A DNA stretch of 64,000 nucleotides, taken from positions 5,394,001 to 5,458,000 of the forward strand of contig NZ_FNTQ01000001.1 of NCBI RefSeq assembly GCF_900105755.1. Reading direction: 5' to 3'. Below, in pieces: positions 1-8,950 of this stretch. Within the stretch, counting starts at the first letter, position 1. Each line of letters starts with the position of its first letter. The translations under genes were made by a program, and so were the position numbers. The notes under the pieces were generated by a model. It did no database searches and was not told where the DNA came from. It worked only from the letters and a program-made list of their open reading frames with translations. This DNA comes from Streptomyces sp. Ag109_O5-10. GTDB lineage: Bacteria; Actinomycetota; Actinomycetes; Streptomycetales; Streptomycetaceae.

Positions 1-901
1 CGACGACCAGACGCCGGTGCGGGGCGGCCTTCCAGGCGAGTGCGCCGCAGACGATGCCGGAGAGCATGTTCCCCGCGGCGAAGGTGCCGTACAGGACGCC
101 GTTCAGGCCGGGTTCGCCGATCGACTCGGTGAACGCGGCGAGGGAGACCTGCATGCCGCCGAAGACGGAGCCGATGCCCAGGAAGGCGACGACCAGCACC
201 CGCACGCCCGGGACGCGCAGCGCCGAGGCGTGCCGCACGCGCGCGTGGCCGCCACCGGTCACCTGGGGCTGGGTGCTCTTGCGGGCGGCGAACAGCAGAC
301 CGCCGGCCAGGGTGAGCGCGGCCTCCGTGACCAGGCCGGCGGCCGGGGCCACGGTGGTGCACAGGGCGGTGGCGAGCAGCGGGCCGAAGACGAAGGTGAG
401 CTCGTCGGTGACGGACTCGAAGGCGGCCGCGGTGGACATCAGGGGGGAGTCCTGGAGCCTGGCGCCCCAGCGGGCGCGCACCATGGGGCCGATCTGCGGC
501 ACCGAGGCGCCGGTCGGCACGGCCGCCGCGAACAGTGCCCACAGGGGCGCGTGCGCCAGCGCGAGCGCGGTCAGGGCGAGGCCCGACAGCGTGTGCGCGA
601 GGACGCCGGGGACGAGTACCGCGCGCTGCCCGTAGCGGTCGGCCAGGCGGCCGCTGTAGGGCGCGAACAGCGCCATGGAGACGCCGGTGACGGCCGCGGC
701 GGCGCCCGCGGCTCCGTACGAGCCGGTGGTGTGCTGCACGAGCAGCACGATGGAGATGGTGAGCATCGCGAACGGCTGGCGCGCCGCGAAACCGGGGAGC
801 AGGAACGTCCAGGCGCCGCGGGTGCGCAGCAGCTGTCCGTATCCCGGGCGGGACGGCGCCGCCGGGTTCTCCGACGGCTCGGTGGTGACCGTGGATGCCA
901 C
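1..901 (-). CDS. MFS transporter, partial (C-terminus beyond left edge)
   Basis: Reading the minus strand from the GTG at 901 gives 300 codons without a stop, running off the left edge. The translation begins MASTVTTEPSENPAAP and then shows alternating hydrophobic helices with a motif A-like loop (GRLADRYGQR, about residue 85), typical of the major facilitator superfamily. The first half of the protein plus the central loop is present. A purine-rich AAAGG about 7 nt upstream supports the GTG. MFS proteins of this type usually export small molecules; the substrate cannot be told. The roughly 280-bp gap up to the next gene holds only a small hairpin (CTCTGC..GCAGAG, 1042-1058). Confidence 0.75.
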   Translation of the reverse strand, partial: MASTVTTEPSENPAAPSRPGYGQLLRTRGAWTFLLPGFAARQPFAMLTISIVLLVQHTTGSYGAAGAAAAVTGVSMALFAPYSGRLADRYGQRAVLVPGVLAHTLSGLALTALALAHAPLWALFAAAVPTGASVPQIGPMVRARWGARLQDSPLMSTAAAFESVTDELTFVFGPLLATALCTTVAPAAGLVTEAALTLAGGLLFAARKSTQPQVTGGGHARVRHASALRVPGVRVLVVAFLGIGSVFGGMQVSLAAFTESIGEPGLNGVLYGTFAAGNMLSGIVCGALAWKAAPHRRLVV

Positions 902-1179
902 GGCCCGTGCCTTTCTGCCGCCTGGTAGCGCGGCCCCTCCGGTTAAGGGGGCGGCGCCGAGAGCTGTCCTCTTGCGCGGAACTGCGGTAGATACCGGCAT
1001 CCACTGCGAAGAGCGTTCCGGCCGCCATACGGTCGCGCCAGCTCTGCGTCAGGCAGAGTTGGTTCGATCAGGGTGCTTTCATCGTACAGGGGGAAGGGCG
1101 CGGCACACCTGTGAAAATGAGCACCGTGACCCCCATTCACCTGGGATTACCCGAGGTGTGAAGTACCCGAAACATGCCC

Positions 1180-2685
1180 TTAACGCACGTCCGCCGCCCC
1201 GTTCGTGCCCAGCCAGCCCGCCAGCTTGCCCCCGTGGCCGACCGCCCGCAGCCGCCGTTCCGCGGCGTCCCGCACCGGGTCGGTGGCGACCACGAGGAGT
1301 TCGTCCCCGCCCAGCAGCACCGTCGCGGGCAGCGGAACAAACGATTTTCCGTCACGGACGACCAGGGTGACGGCGGCCCCGGCGGGCAGCCGCAGCTCGT
1401 TGATCTCCACGCCGTGCATCCGGGAGCCCTCCGGGATCGACACGGACAGCAGATGCCCGCGCAGCCGCTCCAGGGGCGCGGACTCGATGCCGAGGTCGGC
1501 GGCCTCGGGGTCCCCGCCGAGCCGCAGCTTGCGGGCCAGCCAGGGCAGGGTCGGCCCCTGGACGAGCGTGTAGACGACGACCAGCACGAAGACGATGTTG
1601 AAGATCCGGTGACTGGTGTCGACGCCGTTCACCATGGGGATCGTCGCCAGGATGATGGGCACGGCGCCGCGCAGCCCGGCCCAGGACATGAGGGTCTGTT
1701 CCCCCCAGGGCACCCGGAAGGGCGCGAGACTGACGACCACGCTCAGTGGCCGCGCCACCATGGTGAGCACCAGTCCGATGATCAGCGCGGGCAGGAAGTC
1801 GTCGCCGAGCTCGTGCGGGGTGACCAGCAGGCCGAGCAGCACGAACATGCCGATCTGGGCGATCCAGCCGAGTCCCTCGGCGAAACCGCGGGTGGCCGGC
1901 CAGTGCGGCAACTTGGCGTTGCCGAGCACCATGGAGGCCAGGTAGACCGCGAGGAAGCCGCTGCCGTGCGCCAGCGCGCCGGCGGCATAGGCCGTGACCG
2001 CGATGGCCATCACGGCGATCGGGTAGAGGCCGGAGGCGGGCAGCGCGACGTGCCTCAGCCCCCAGGCGCCGAGCCAGCCGGCCGCGAGGCCCAGGGCCGC
2101 GCCGATGGCCAGTTCCATGGCTATCTCGCCCAGCAGCACGTACCAGTGCTCGACCGGTCCCGCGGTGGAGAAGGCGACGACCAGGATGACCACCGGGGCG
2201 TCGTTGAAGCCGGACTCCGCCTCCAGGGTGCCCGTCACGCGCGCGGGCAGCGGAATGCGCCGGAGCACCGAGAACACCGCCGCCGCGTCCGTCGAGGACA
2301 CCACCGCCCCGATGATGAGCGCCTGCCGCCACTCCAGTCCCACCAGGTAGTGCGCGCCCGCCGCGGTGACGCCGACGCTCACGCCGACCCCGACGAGGGC
2401 CAGCACGGAGGCCGACGCCAGGACGGGTTCGACCTCCTTCCACTTCGTGCCGAGACCGCCCTCGGCCAGGATCACGACCAGGGCCGCGTACCCGATGACC
2501 TGGGTCAGCTCGGCATTGCTGAAGTGGATGTTCCCGATGCCGTCCTGGCCCATGAGGACGCCGATCCCCAGGTACACGAGCAGGCTGGGGAGCCCGCTGC
2601 GCGAGGAGATCCGGACGGCCGCGACGGCGACGAGCAGGACCAGGGAGCAGACGAGCAGAAGCTGGTTGAGGTGGTGGACAGTCAG
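1180..2685 (-). CDS. K+(Na+)/H+ antiporter, CPA1 family with C-terminal RCK_C domain
   Basis: About 501 residues. Residues 5-385 are strongly hydrophobic with about twelve membrane helices and the CPA1 ion-binding signature SSTDAAA (Asp near residue 133). Residues about 400-475 form a soluble TrkA_C/RCK_C-like domain (IPEGSRMHGVEINELRLP.., ending in a DELLVV strand), the architecture of NhaP2/CvrA-type potassium/proton antiporters. These exchange cytoplasmic K+ or Na+ for H+ and the RCK domain senses ligand. The open frame extends upstream to an ATG at 2757, but homology-like sequence starts at a CTG (2685-2683) preceded by GGAAGGGAA with an 8-nt spacer, so I place the start there. It is divergent from the acylase gene. 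Confidence 0.8.
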   Translation of the reverse strand: MTVHHLNQLLLVCSLVLLVAVAAVRISSRSGLPSLLVYLGIGVLMGQDGIGNIHFSNAELTQVIGYAALVVILAEGGLGTKWKEVEPVLASASVLALVGVGVSVGVTAAGAHYLVGLEWRQALIIGAVVSSTDAAAVFSVLRRIPLPARVTGTLEAESGFNDAPVVILVVAFSTAGPVEHWYVLLGEIAMELAIGAALGLAAGWLGAWGLRHVALPASGLYPIAVMAIAVTAYAAGALAHGSGFLAVYLASMVLGNAKLPHWPATRGFAEGLGWIAQIGMFVLLGLLVTPHELGDDFLPALIIGLVLTMVARPLSVVVSLAPFRVPWGEQTLMSWAGLRGAVPIILATIPMVNGVDTSHRIFNIVFVLVVVYTLVQGPTLPWLARKLRLGGDPEAADLGIESAPLERLRGHLLSVSIPEGSRMHGVEINELRLPAGAAVTLVVRDGKSFVPLPATVLLGGDELLVVATDPVRDAAERRLRAVGHGGKLAGWLGTNGAADVR

Positions 2686-2790
2686 CGGCGGTTCCCTTCC
2701 TTGGCTCACACGCGGGCGACGCGGAAGCGCACGTACACAGGACCGAGAGTGCGGCACTCCGCACCCAAGTACTTCGTTACCTTACCTAAC

Positions 2791-2812
2791 TCTTGACGCT
2801 TTCTTGACGCTT
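2791..2812. repeat. Perfect 11-bp tandem direct repeat in divergent promoter region
   Basis: TCTTGACGCTT occurs twice back to back (2791-2801 and 2802-2812) between the antiporter and the acylase gene. An 11-bp period puts both copies on the same DNA face, as in binding sites of OmpR/PhoP-type response regulators. Each copy also contains a TTGACG -35-like hexamer. Confidence 0.5.
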
Positions 2813-2943
2813 CCCTTGGCAAGATCGAACGCCCGTGCCCGCCGGTTCCCTACTCCGGGTCAAGTGGCGTAGGGCCCTGCGCCTATGGTTGCTCCAGCAC
2901 TCCAGGACCGCCTGCCGCTCGCGTTAGGACAGCAAGGACAGCG

Positions 2944-5706
2944 ATGCCCCCCAACACCACCGCCACAACGGGTGACAAGCCTGGCAAGTCCGGCAGGAAG
3001 AAGGGGCGCAGAGCCCGACTGATCGTGCTGGTGCTCGTCCTCGCCGTCGTCGGGGGCGTTTTCTACGGGGCGTACTGGTCGGTCAGCACGGTTCGCGCGT
3101 CCTTCCCGCAGACCAAGGGTTCGACCACCCTCCAAGGCCTCTCCGGGCCCGTGACCGTGAAGCGGGACGGCTACGGCATCCCGCAGATCTACGCCTCGAC
3201 CGACGAGGACCTGTTCATGGCGCAGGGCTACGTCCAGGCGCAGGACCGGTTCTACGAGATGGACGTGCGCCGCCACATGACCTCCGGGCGCCTGTCGGAG
3301 ATGTTCGGCAAGAGCCAGGTGAAGAACGACGAGTTCCTGCGCACCATGGGCTGGGACCGGGTCGCGAAGGAGGAGTACGACACCAAGCTGTCGGCCTCCA
3401 CGAAGAAGTACCTCCAGGCCTACTCCAAGGGGGTCAACGCCTACCTCCGGGGCAAGGACGGCAAGGACATCTCCCTGGAGTACGCGGCCCTCGGCTTCGT
3501 CAACGACTACAAGCCCGAGCAGTGGACCCCCGTCGACTCGGTCTCCTGGCTGAAGGCGATGGCCTGGGACCTGCGCGGCAACATGGACGACGAGATCGAC
3601 CGCGCCCTGATGACCAGCCGCCTCGGCCCGCAGCAGATCAGGGACCTCTACCCGGACTACCCGTACAGCCGCAACCAGCCGATCGTCCAGGAGGGCCAGT
3701 ACGACAAGGTCACCCAGACGTTCGAGCAGAGCGACTCCACGAGCGGCTCCGGGACCTCGACGGGCACCAGCGGTACCACGACCTCCTCGTCCACCGGTTC
3801 GGCCCTCACGAGCCAACTGGAGAGCCTCTACAACGTCCTGGACGACGTCCCCACGGCCGTCGGCGTGAACGGCCAGGGCATCGGCTCCAATTCCTGGGTC
3901 GTCCGAGGCCAGTACACCATCACCGGGAAGCCGCTGCTCGCCAACGACCCGCACCTTTCTGCGTCGCTTCCGTCTGTCTGGTACCAGATGGGCCTGCACT
4001 GCACCTCGGTCTCCAGCAAGTGCCAGTACGACGTCACCGGCTACACCTTCGCGGGCATGCCCGGCGTGATCATCGGCCACAACGCGGACATCGCCTGGGG
4101 CATGACCAACTCCGGGGTCGACGTCACCGACCTGTACCTGGAGAAGCTCTCCGGCGACGGCTACCTGTACGACGACAAGACCAAGCCCTTCACCACTCGC
4201 ACGGAGACCATCAAGGTCGCCGGCGGCGCGTCCAAGCAGATCGTCGTACGCCAGACCGCCGACGGCATGCCGCTGCTGTCCGACCGCGACGACGAACTCG
4301 TCCAGGTCGGCAAGAAGGCGAGCGTCGACACCGCCGCACCCGACCGCGGCGACGGCTACGGCATCGCCCTGAGGTGGACCGCCCTGGACCCGGGCACCAC
4401 CATGGACGCCGTCTTCGCCCTCGACAAGGCGTCCGACTGGACCTCCTTCCGGGACGCGGCCGCCCAGTTCGACGTGCCCTCGCAGAACTTGATCTACGCC
4501 GACACCAAGAACAACATCGGCTACACGCTGCCCGGCAGGATTCCCACGCGCTCGTCGGCGGACGACGGCTCCATCCCGGCGCCTGGCTGGGACTCCAAGT
4601 ACAAGTGGACCGGCTTCATCAGGCAGGACGAGCTGCCCTACGAGTACAACCCGAAGCGCGGCTACATCGTCACCGCCAACCAGGCCGTGATCGACAAGGA
4701 CAAGTACCCCTACACGCTCACCACGGACTGGGGCTACGGCACCCGCAGCCAGCGCATCACCGACCTGATCGAGTCGAAGATCAAGGACGGCGGCAAGATC
4801 TCCACCGACGACATGCGCCAGATGCAGACGGACAACAGCAGCGAGATCGCCAAGCTGCTGGTGCCCAAGCTGCTGAAGATCAACCTCGACGACAAGGACG
4901 TCCGGGAGGCGCAGAAGCTCCTGGAGGGCTGGGACTACACCCAGGACGCCGACTCGGCGGCCGCGGCCTACTTCAACTCGGTCTGGCGCAACATCCTCAA
5001 GCTCGCCTTCGGCAACAAGCTGCCCAAGGAGCTGCGGGTCAAGGGTCAGTGCCTGTGGGTCGACAAGATCGACAGCACCGGTCCGGTGGACGACGACACC
5101 AAGGTGCGCGAGTGCGGCGAGCGCGACGCCGACCAGGCCCAGCCGGACGGCGGCGACCGCTGGTTCGAGGTGGTCCGCAACCTCATGAACAAGCCGGACA
5201 GCGACTGGTGGAAGACGCCGGCCGGCGCGGGTGACCGACCCAAGGCCGACAACATGGACGAGCTCTTCAGGCGCGCCATGATCGACGCCCGCTGGGAGCT
5301 GACCGCCAAGCTCGGCAAGGACATCGACACCTGGAGCTGGGGTCGGCTGCACCGCCTGTTCCTGAAGAACCAGACCCTGGGCACCGACGGTCCGGCCATA
5401 GTCCAGTACATCCTCAACCGCGGCCCCTGGAAGCTCAGCGGCGGCGAGGCCACGGTGGACGCGACCGGCTGGAACGCCGCCGGCGGCTACGGCGTCGTGT
5501 GGGTCCCCTCCATGCGGATGGTCGTCAACCTCGACGACTTCGACAAATCCAAGTGGATCAACCTCACCGGAGCCTCGGGGCACGCCTTCAGCGCCCACTA
5601 CACCGACCAGACCGGCACCTGGGCCGACGGCGAACTGCTCTCCTGGTCGTTCTCGGACCAGGCGGTCGACAAGAGCACCAGCGACACCCTCGTCCTCAAG
5701 CCCTGA
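2944..5706 (+). CDS. Penicillin acylase family Ntn hydrolase, membrane-anchored
   Basis: 920 residues, the usual size of a penicillin/acyl-homoserine-lactone acylase precursor. A basic N-terminus is followed by one membrane helix (about residues 27-45, LIVLVLVLAVVGGVFYGAYW), so the enzyme is probably exported and anchored rather than freely secreted. The alpha-subunit region has the conserved DGYGIPQIYA and AQGYVQAQDRFYEMD signatures. The beta chain should start at Ser315 in GSNSW, the autocatalytic N-terminal nucleophile; HNADIAWGMTN and a late catalytic Asn region follow. Residues about 260-290 are a Ser/Thr/Gly-rich linker just before the cleavage site. Family members hydrolyse amide bonds of acylated amines; the substrate is unknown. 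SD AAGGA lies just upstream of the ATG. Confidence 0.88.
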   Translation: MPPNTTATTGDKPGKSGRKKGRRARLIVLVLVLAVVGGVFYGAYWSVSTVRASFPQTKGSTTLQGLSGPVTVKRDGYGIPQIYASTDEDLFMAQGYVQAQDRFYEMDVRRHMTSGRLSEMFGKSQVKNDEFLRTMGWDRVAKEEYDTKLSASTKKYLQAYSKGVNAYLRGKDGKDISLEYAALGFVNDYKPEQWTPVDSVSWLKAMAWDLRGNMDDEIDRALMTSRLGPQQIRDLYPDYPYSRNQPIVQEGQYDKVTQTFEQSDSTSGSGTSTGTSGTTTSSSTGSALTSQLESLYNVLDDVPTAVGVNGQGIGSNSWVVRGQYTITGKPLLANDPHLSASLPSVWYQMGLHCTSVSSKCQYDVTGYTFAGMPGVIIGHNADIAWGMTNSGVDVTDLYLEKLSGDGYLYDDKTKPFTTRTETIKVAGGASKQIVVRQTADGMPLLSDRDDELVQVGKKASVDTAAPDRGDGYGIALRWTALDPGTTMDAVFALDKASDWTSFRDAAAQFDVPSQNLIYADTKNNIGYTLPGRIPTRSSADDGSIPAPGWDSKYKWTGFIRQDELPYEYNPKRGYIVTANQAVIDKDKYPYTLTTDWGYGTRSQRITDLIESKIKDGGKISTDDMRQMQTDNSSEIAKLLVPKLLKINLDDKDVREAQKLLEGWDYTQDADSAAAAYFNSVWRNILKLAFGNKLPKELRVKGQCLWVDKIDSTGPVDDDTKVRECGERDADQAQPDGGDRWFEVVRNLMNKPDSDWWKTPAGAGDRPKADNMDELFRRAMIDARWELTAKLGKDIDTWSWGRLHRLFLKNQTLGTDGPAIVQYILNRGPWKLSGGEATVDATGWNAAGGYGVVWVPSMRMVVNLDDFDKSKWINLTGASGHAFSAHYTDQTGTWADGELLSWSFSDQAVDKSTSDTLVLKP

Positions 5707-5730
5707 GCCCGAGGGCCACCGCCGCCGAAG

Positions 5731-5758
5731 CGGCCCGCCACGCACGCGTGGCGGGCCG
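5731..5758 (+). terminator. Hairpin terminator after the acylase gene
   Basis: Twelve-base perfect stem CGGCCCGCCACG / CGTGGCGGGCCG with a four-base CACG loop, 25 bases after the stop codon and followed by TT. Typical GC-rich Streptomyces terminator without a long U tract. Confidence 0.75.
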
Positions 5759-5769
5759 TTCCGCGTGAG

Positions 5770-5868
5770 AGCGGCTTCGGCGCGAGGCGGCAGAGCGGCT
5801 TCGTGCGCGAGGCGGCAGAGCGGCTTCGTGCGCGAGGCGGCAGAGCGGCTTCGTGCGCGAGGCGGCAG
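5770..5868. repeat. 25-bp tandem repeat, four copies
   Basis: The unit AGCGGCTTCGTGCGCGAGGC followed by GGCAG is present at 5770-5793 (24 bp, one T missing), 5794-5818, 5819-5843 and 5844-5868, with a decayed fifth start just before the stop codon of the cyclo-ligase gene. The last three copies are identical, so array length may vary between strains. It sits between convergent genes. Confidence 0.85.
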
Positions 5869-5874
5869 AGCGGT

Positions 5875-6510
5875 TCAGGGGCCCGCGAACCGGCGCACCC
5901 CCGACGGCGTCACCACCGCCTGCACCGGCAGGTCGTGCGCCTCGGCGGGCACCCGCCCGACGACCTCCGTGTCGTACAGCAGCACGACGAGTGCCGGGCG
6001 CGCGCCCGCCCGCTCCAGACGCGCCAGCACGCGGTCGTACGACCCTCCGCCGCGCCCCAGGCGCATCCCGCGCGCGTCCACCGCGAGCCCCGGCAGCAGC
6101 ACGGCGTCCGCGCCGAGCACGGCGTCCGGCCCGAGGCGTTCACCGGCGGGCTCGAACAGAGCCATCTTCCCGTCGTGTTGGACGCGGGCGAGGGAGCCCT
6201 CCCCGGCGTACGCGCCCCAGTCCAGGTCGTGGTCCGGCAGCAGCGCGGGGAGCAGCACGCGCACCCCCCGCGTGACCAGCGCGTCCAGCAGCGTGACCGT
6301 GCCGGGCTCGTTCCCGACCGAGACGTATGCCGCCACCGTGCGCGCACGCGCCAACTCGGGCAGTTCCAGCGCGTGCCCGGCCAGCGCGGCGGCCGCCTCC
6401 CTGACGACATCCGCCGTCAATCTGTTCCTCACTCCGAGGAATTCCCGGCGCAACATTCGCTTGTCACTCTCGGGCCCAGGCCCACCGTGCTCCACAGGTC
6501 GTTCCCGCAC
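5875..6510 (-). CDS. 5-formyltetrahydrofolate cyclo-ligase
   Basis: Up to 211 residues. The C-terminal half contains the family signature LPGLAVDARGMRLGRGGGSYD, which forms the ATP and folate site, and the N-terminal half has the expected KR.LRREFLGVRNRL start. The enzyme uses ATP to convert 5-formyl-THF to 5,10-methenyl-THF in one-carbon metabolism. The start is uncertain: GTG 6510 has a GAAGAAGG box abutting it with almost no spacing; GTG 6495 and ATG 6456 (MLRREF) are alternatives. It is divergent from galU across about 80 bp that contains a perfect CTCATATGAG palindrome at 6525-6534. Confidence 0.85.
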   Translation of the reverse strand: MRERPVEHGGPGPESDKRMLRREFLGVRNRLTADVVREAAAALAGHALELPELARARTVAAYVSVGNEPGTVTLLDALVTRGVRVLLPALLPDHDLDWGAYAGEGSLARVQHDGKMALFEPAGERLGPDAVLGADAVLLPGLAVDARGMRLGRGGGSYDRVLARLERAGARPALVVLLYDTEVVGRVPAEAHDLPVQAVVTPSGVRRFAGP

Positions 6511-6590
6511 CCTTCTTCAATCCGCTCATATGAGTGCCAAATACCCGGAGCCTCAGATTCTCCACAAAGGCACCGGATAAGGTTGCGGAC

Positions 6591-7502
6591 ATGACTCAGT
6601 CGCACCCCAGGATCACCAAGGCTGTCATTCCCGCGGCGGGCCTCGGCACCCGGTTCCTGCCGGCCACCAAGGCCACTCCCAAGGAGATGCTGCCGGTCGT
6701 CGACAAGCCCGCGATCCAGTACGTGGTCGAGGAGGCCGTGTCGGCGGGGCTCGACGACGTCCTCATGATCACCGGACGCAACAAGCGTCCCCTGGAAGAC
6801 CACTTCGACCGCAACTACGAGCTGGAATCGGCGCTCCAGAAGAAGGGCGACGCCGGCCGGCTCGCCAAGGTGCAGGAGTCCAGCGACCTGGCCACCATGC
6901 ACTACGTCCGCCAGGGCGACCCCAGGGGCCTCGGCCACGCCGTGCTCTGCGCCGCCCCGCACGTGGGCCACGAGCCCTTCGCCGTCCTGCTCGGCGACGA
7001 CCTGATCGACCCCCGCGACCCCCTGCTCCAGCGCATGATCGAGGTCCAGGAGCAGCACGGCGGCAGTGTGATCGCGCTCATGGAGGTCGACCCGGAGCAG
7101 ATCCACCTCTACGGCTCCGCGGCCGTGGAGGCCACCGCCGACAGCGACGTCGTGAAGGTGACAGGGCTGGTCGAGAAGCCGGACGCGGCGGACGCCCCGT
7201 CCAGCTACGCCGTGATCGGCCGCTACGTCCTCGACCCGCACGTCTTCGACATACTGCGGCGCACCGAGCCGGGCCGCGGCAACGAGATCCAGCTCACCGA
7301 CGCCCTCCAGCAGCTCGCCCAGGACGAGAAGGTCGGCGGCCCCGTGCACGGCGTCGTCTTCAAGGGCCGCCGGTATGACACCGGCGATCGCGGCGACTAT
7401 CTGCGTGCCATTGTCCGGCTCGCGTGCGAACGTGAAGACCTGGGCCCGGACTTCCGGACCTGGCTTCGCAGTTACGTAGCCGAGGAGATGCAGCAGAGTT
7501 GA
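6591..7502 (+). CDS. galU: UTP--glucose-1-phosphate uridylyltransferase
   Basis: 303 residues. The nucleotidyltransferase signature AAGLGTRFLPATKATPKEML lies at about residues 15-34, followed by VDKPAIQYVVEEA and the EKP sugar-phosphate motif (VEKPDAADAPS). It makes UDP-glucose from UTP and glucose-1-phosphate, feeding cell-wall sugars and the galactose pathway encoded 53 kb away in this window. ATG 6591 is chosen because AAGG lies 8 nt upstream and the sequence before it is not conserved-looking. The TTG start of the next gene overlaps its TGA (TTGA), so the two are translationally coupled. This is the conserved actinobacterial neighbour of glp and sepX. Confidence 0.95.
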   Translation: MTQSHPRITKAVIPAAGLGTRFLPATKATPKEMLPVVDKPAIQYVVEEAVSAGLDDVLMITGRNKRPLEDHFDRNYELESALQKKGDAGRLAKVQESSDLATMHYVRQGDPRGLGHAVLCAAPHVGHEPFAVLLGDDLIDPRDPLLQRMIEVQEQHGGSVIALMEVDPEQIHLYGSAAVEATADSDVVKVTGLVEKPDAADAPSSYAVIGRYVLDPHVFDILRRTEPGRGNEIQLTDALQQLAQDEKVGGPVHGVVFKGRRYDTGDRGDYLRAIVRLACEREDLGPDFRTWLRSYVAEEMQQS

Positions 7503-8821
7503 CCAGCACCGCGACCCGCCCCGCCGGCCCGGACCGCCTGTGGTCGGTGGACGAGCACCTGGAGGACATCCTCACCGCCATCCACCCGCTGGAACCCATC
7601 GAGCTGCAACTCCTCGACGCCCAGGGCTGCGTCCTGGTCGACGACGTCACGGTGCCGCTCTCGCTGCCGCCGTTCGACAACAGCTCCATGGACGGGTACG
7701 CGGTGCGGGTCGCGGACGTGGCGGGCGCGAGCGAGGAGTTCCCGGCCGTCCTGGAGATCGTCGGGGACGTCGCGGCGGGCGCGGCCGAGCTGACCCCGGT
7801 GGGCCCCGGGCAGGCGGTCCGCATCATGACCGGCGCCCCGCTGCCGCCCGGCGCCGAGGCCGTCGTCCCCGTCGAGTGGACCGACGGCGGACTCGGTGAG
7901 GGACCGGTCGCCGGGATGCGGGCGCGCAGCCTCGCGCCCGAGGGCGCCGAGGGGCACGTGCGCGTGCACCGGCCGGCCGAGGCACGCGCGCACGTACGCG
8001 CGCGGGGCAGCGACGTGAAGGCCGGCGACCTCGCCCTGGCGGCCGGCACCGTCCTCGGTCCGCCGCAGATCGCGCTGCTCGCCGCGATCGGCCGCGGCAC
8101 GGCACGCGTGCGCCCGCGCCCGCGCGTGGTCGTCGTGTCCACCGGCAGCGAACTCGTCCAGCCCGACGAGGCGCTCGGCAGCGGCCAGATCTACGACTCC
8201 AACAGCTTCGCCCTCACCGCCGCCGCCCGGGACGCGGGTGCCATCGCCTACCGGGTGGGCGCCGTCGTCGACGACGCCGAGACCCTGCGCGCCACCATCG
8301 AGGACCAGCTCGTCCGTGCCGACCTGATGGTCACCACCGGCGGGGTCAGCGTGGGCGCGTACGACGTCGTCAAGGAGGCCCTGGCGCACGTCGGCGACGA
8401 GGACGAGCCGGGCAGCGGCATCGACTTCCGCAAGCTCGCCATGCAGCCCGGCAAGCCCCAGGGCTTCGGCACCATCGGCCCCGACCACACGCCCCTGCTG
8501 GCGCTGCCGGGCAACCCCGTGTCGTCGTACGTCTCCTTCGAGCTGTTCGTGCGCCCCGCCATCCGCACCCTGATGGGCCTCGGCGACGTCCACCGGCCGC
8601 GCACCACGGCGACCCTCAGGTCCGGCAAGGCGCTCAGCTCGCCCAAGGGACGCAGGCAGTTCCTGCGCGGCGCGTACGCCGACGGCGAGGTGACCGTCGT
8701 GGGCGGCGCCGGCTCGCACCTGGTCGCGGCCCTGGCCCACGCCGACGCGCTGATCGTCGTACCCGAGGACGCGGAGTCCGTCGAGCCCGGCACCGACGTC
8801 GAGGTCGTCCTGCTCGGCTGA
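7499..8821 (+). CDS. glp: Gephyrin-like molybdotransferase Glp (MoeA family)
   Basis: 440 residues with all MoeA landmarks in order: PPFDNSSMDGYAV near residue 58, IMTGAPLPPGAEAVV near 110, a VVVSTGSELVQP strand starting the molybdopterin-binding domain near 215, TTGGVSVGAYDVVKEAL near 280 and ALPGNPVSSYVSFE near 340, then a small C-terminal domain. MoeA proteins insert molybdate into adenylylated molybdopterin. Known context: in Corynebacterium the MoeA-like protein encoded beside galU and the SepX/GlpR membrane protein is Glp, which binds FtsZ and that receptor at the divisome. This copy has that neighbourhood and so may act in division, in cofactor synthesis, or both. It starts at TTG overlapping the galU stop, behind GAGGAG 11 nt away. 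Confidence 0.88.
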   Translation: MTSTATRPAGPDRLWSVDEHLEDILTAIHPLEPIELQLLDAQGCVLVDDVTVPLSLPPFDNSSMDGYAVRVADVAGASEEFPAVLEIVGDVAAGAAELTPVGPGQAVRIMTGAPLPPGAEAVVPVEWTDGGLGEGPVAGMRARSLAPEGAEGHVRVHRPAEARAHVRARGSDVKAGDLALAAGTVLGPPQIALLAAIGRGTARVRPRPRVVVVSTGSELVQPDEALGSGQIYDSNSFALTAAARDAGAIAYRVGAVVDDAETLRATIEDQLVRADLMVTTGGVSVGAYDVVKEALAHVGDEDEPGSGIDFRKLAMQPGKPQGFGTIGPDHTPLLALPGNPVSSYVSFELFVRPAIRTLMGLGDVHRPRTTATLRSGKALSSPKGRRQFLRGAYADGEVTVVGGAGSHLVAALAHADALIVVPEDAESVEPGTDVEVVLLG

Positions 8822-8950
8822 CCCGGGTACCCGCAGCCGTCCCCCGGGCGGTCCTGCCCGCTGGTGCGCGCCGTCTTGGCGGTACCGTGTCGCGCACAGC
8901 AGACCCGAGCGCCGCACCGCGACGGGCCAGGACCGGGAGCGCCACACAGC

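Noticed and set aside
943..1140. A 65-codon minus-strand frame between the MFS and antiporter genes
   Set aside because: No SD, no recognisable sequence features and irregular composition; treated as intergenic.
2860..5745. A 961-codon open frame on the minus strand opposite the penicillin acylase gene
   Set aside because: Its translation is Val/Gly/Asp/Arg-rich without domains, as expected from the reverse of a GC-rich gene; the plus strand has clear catalytic motifs.
5770..5868. CRISPR array
   Set aside because: The 25-bp units are directly adjacent with no unique spacers and no cas genes nearby.
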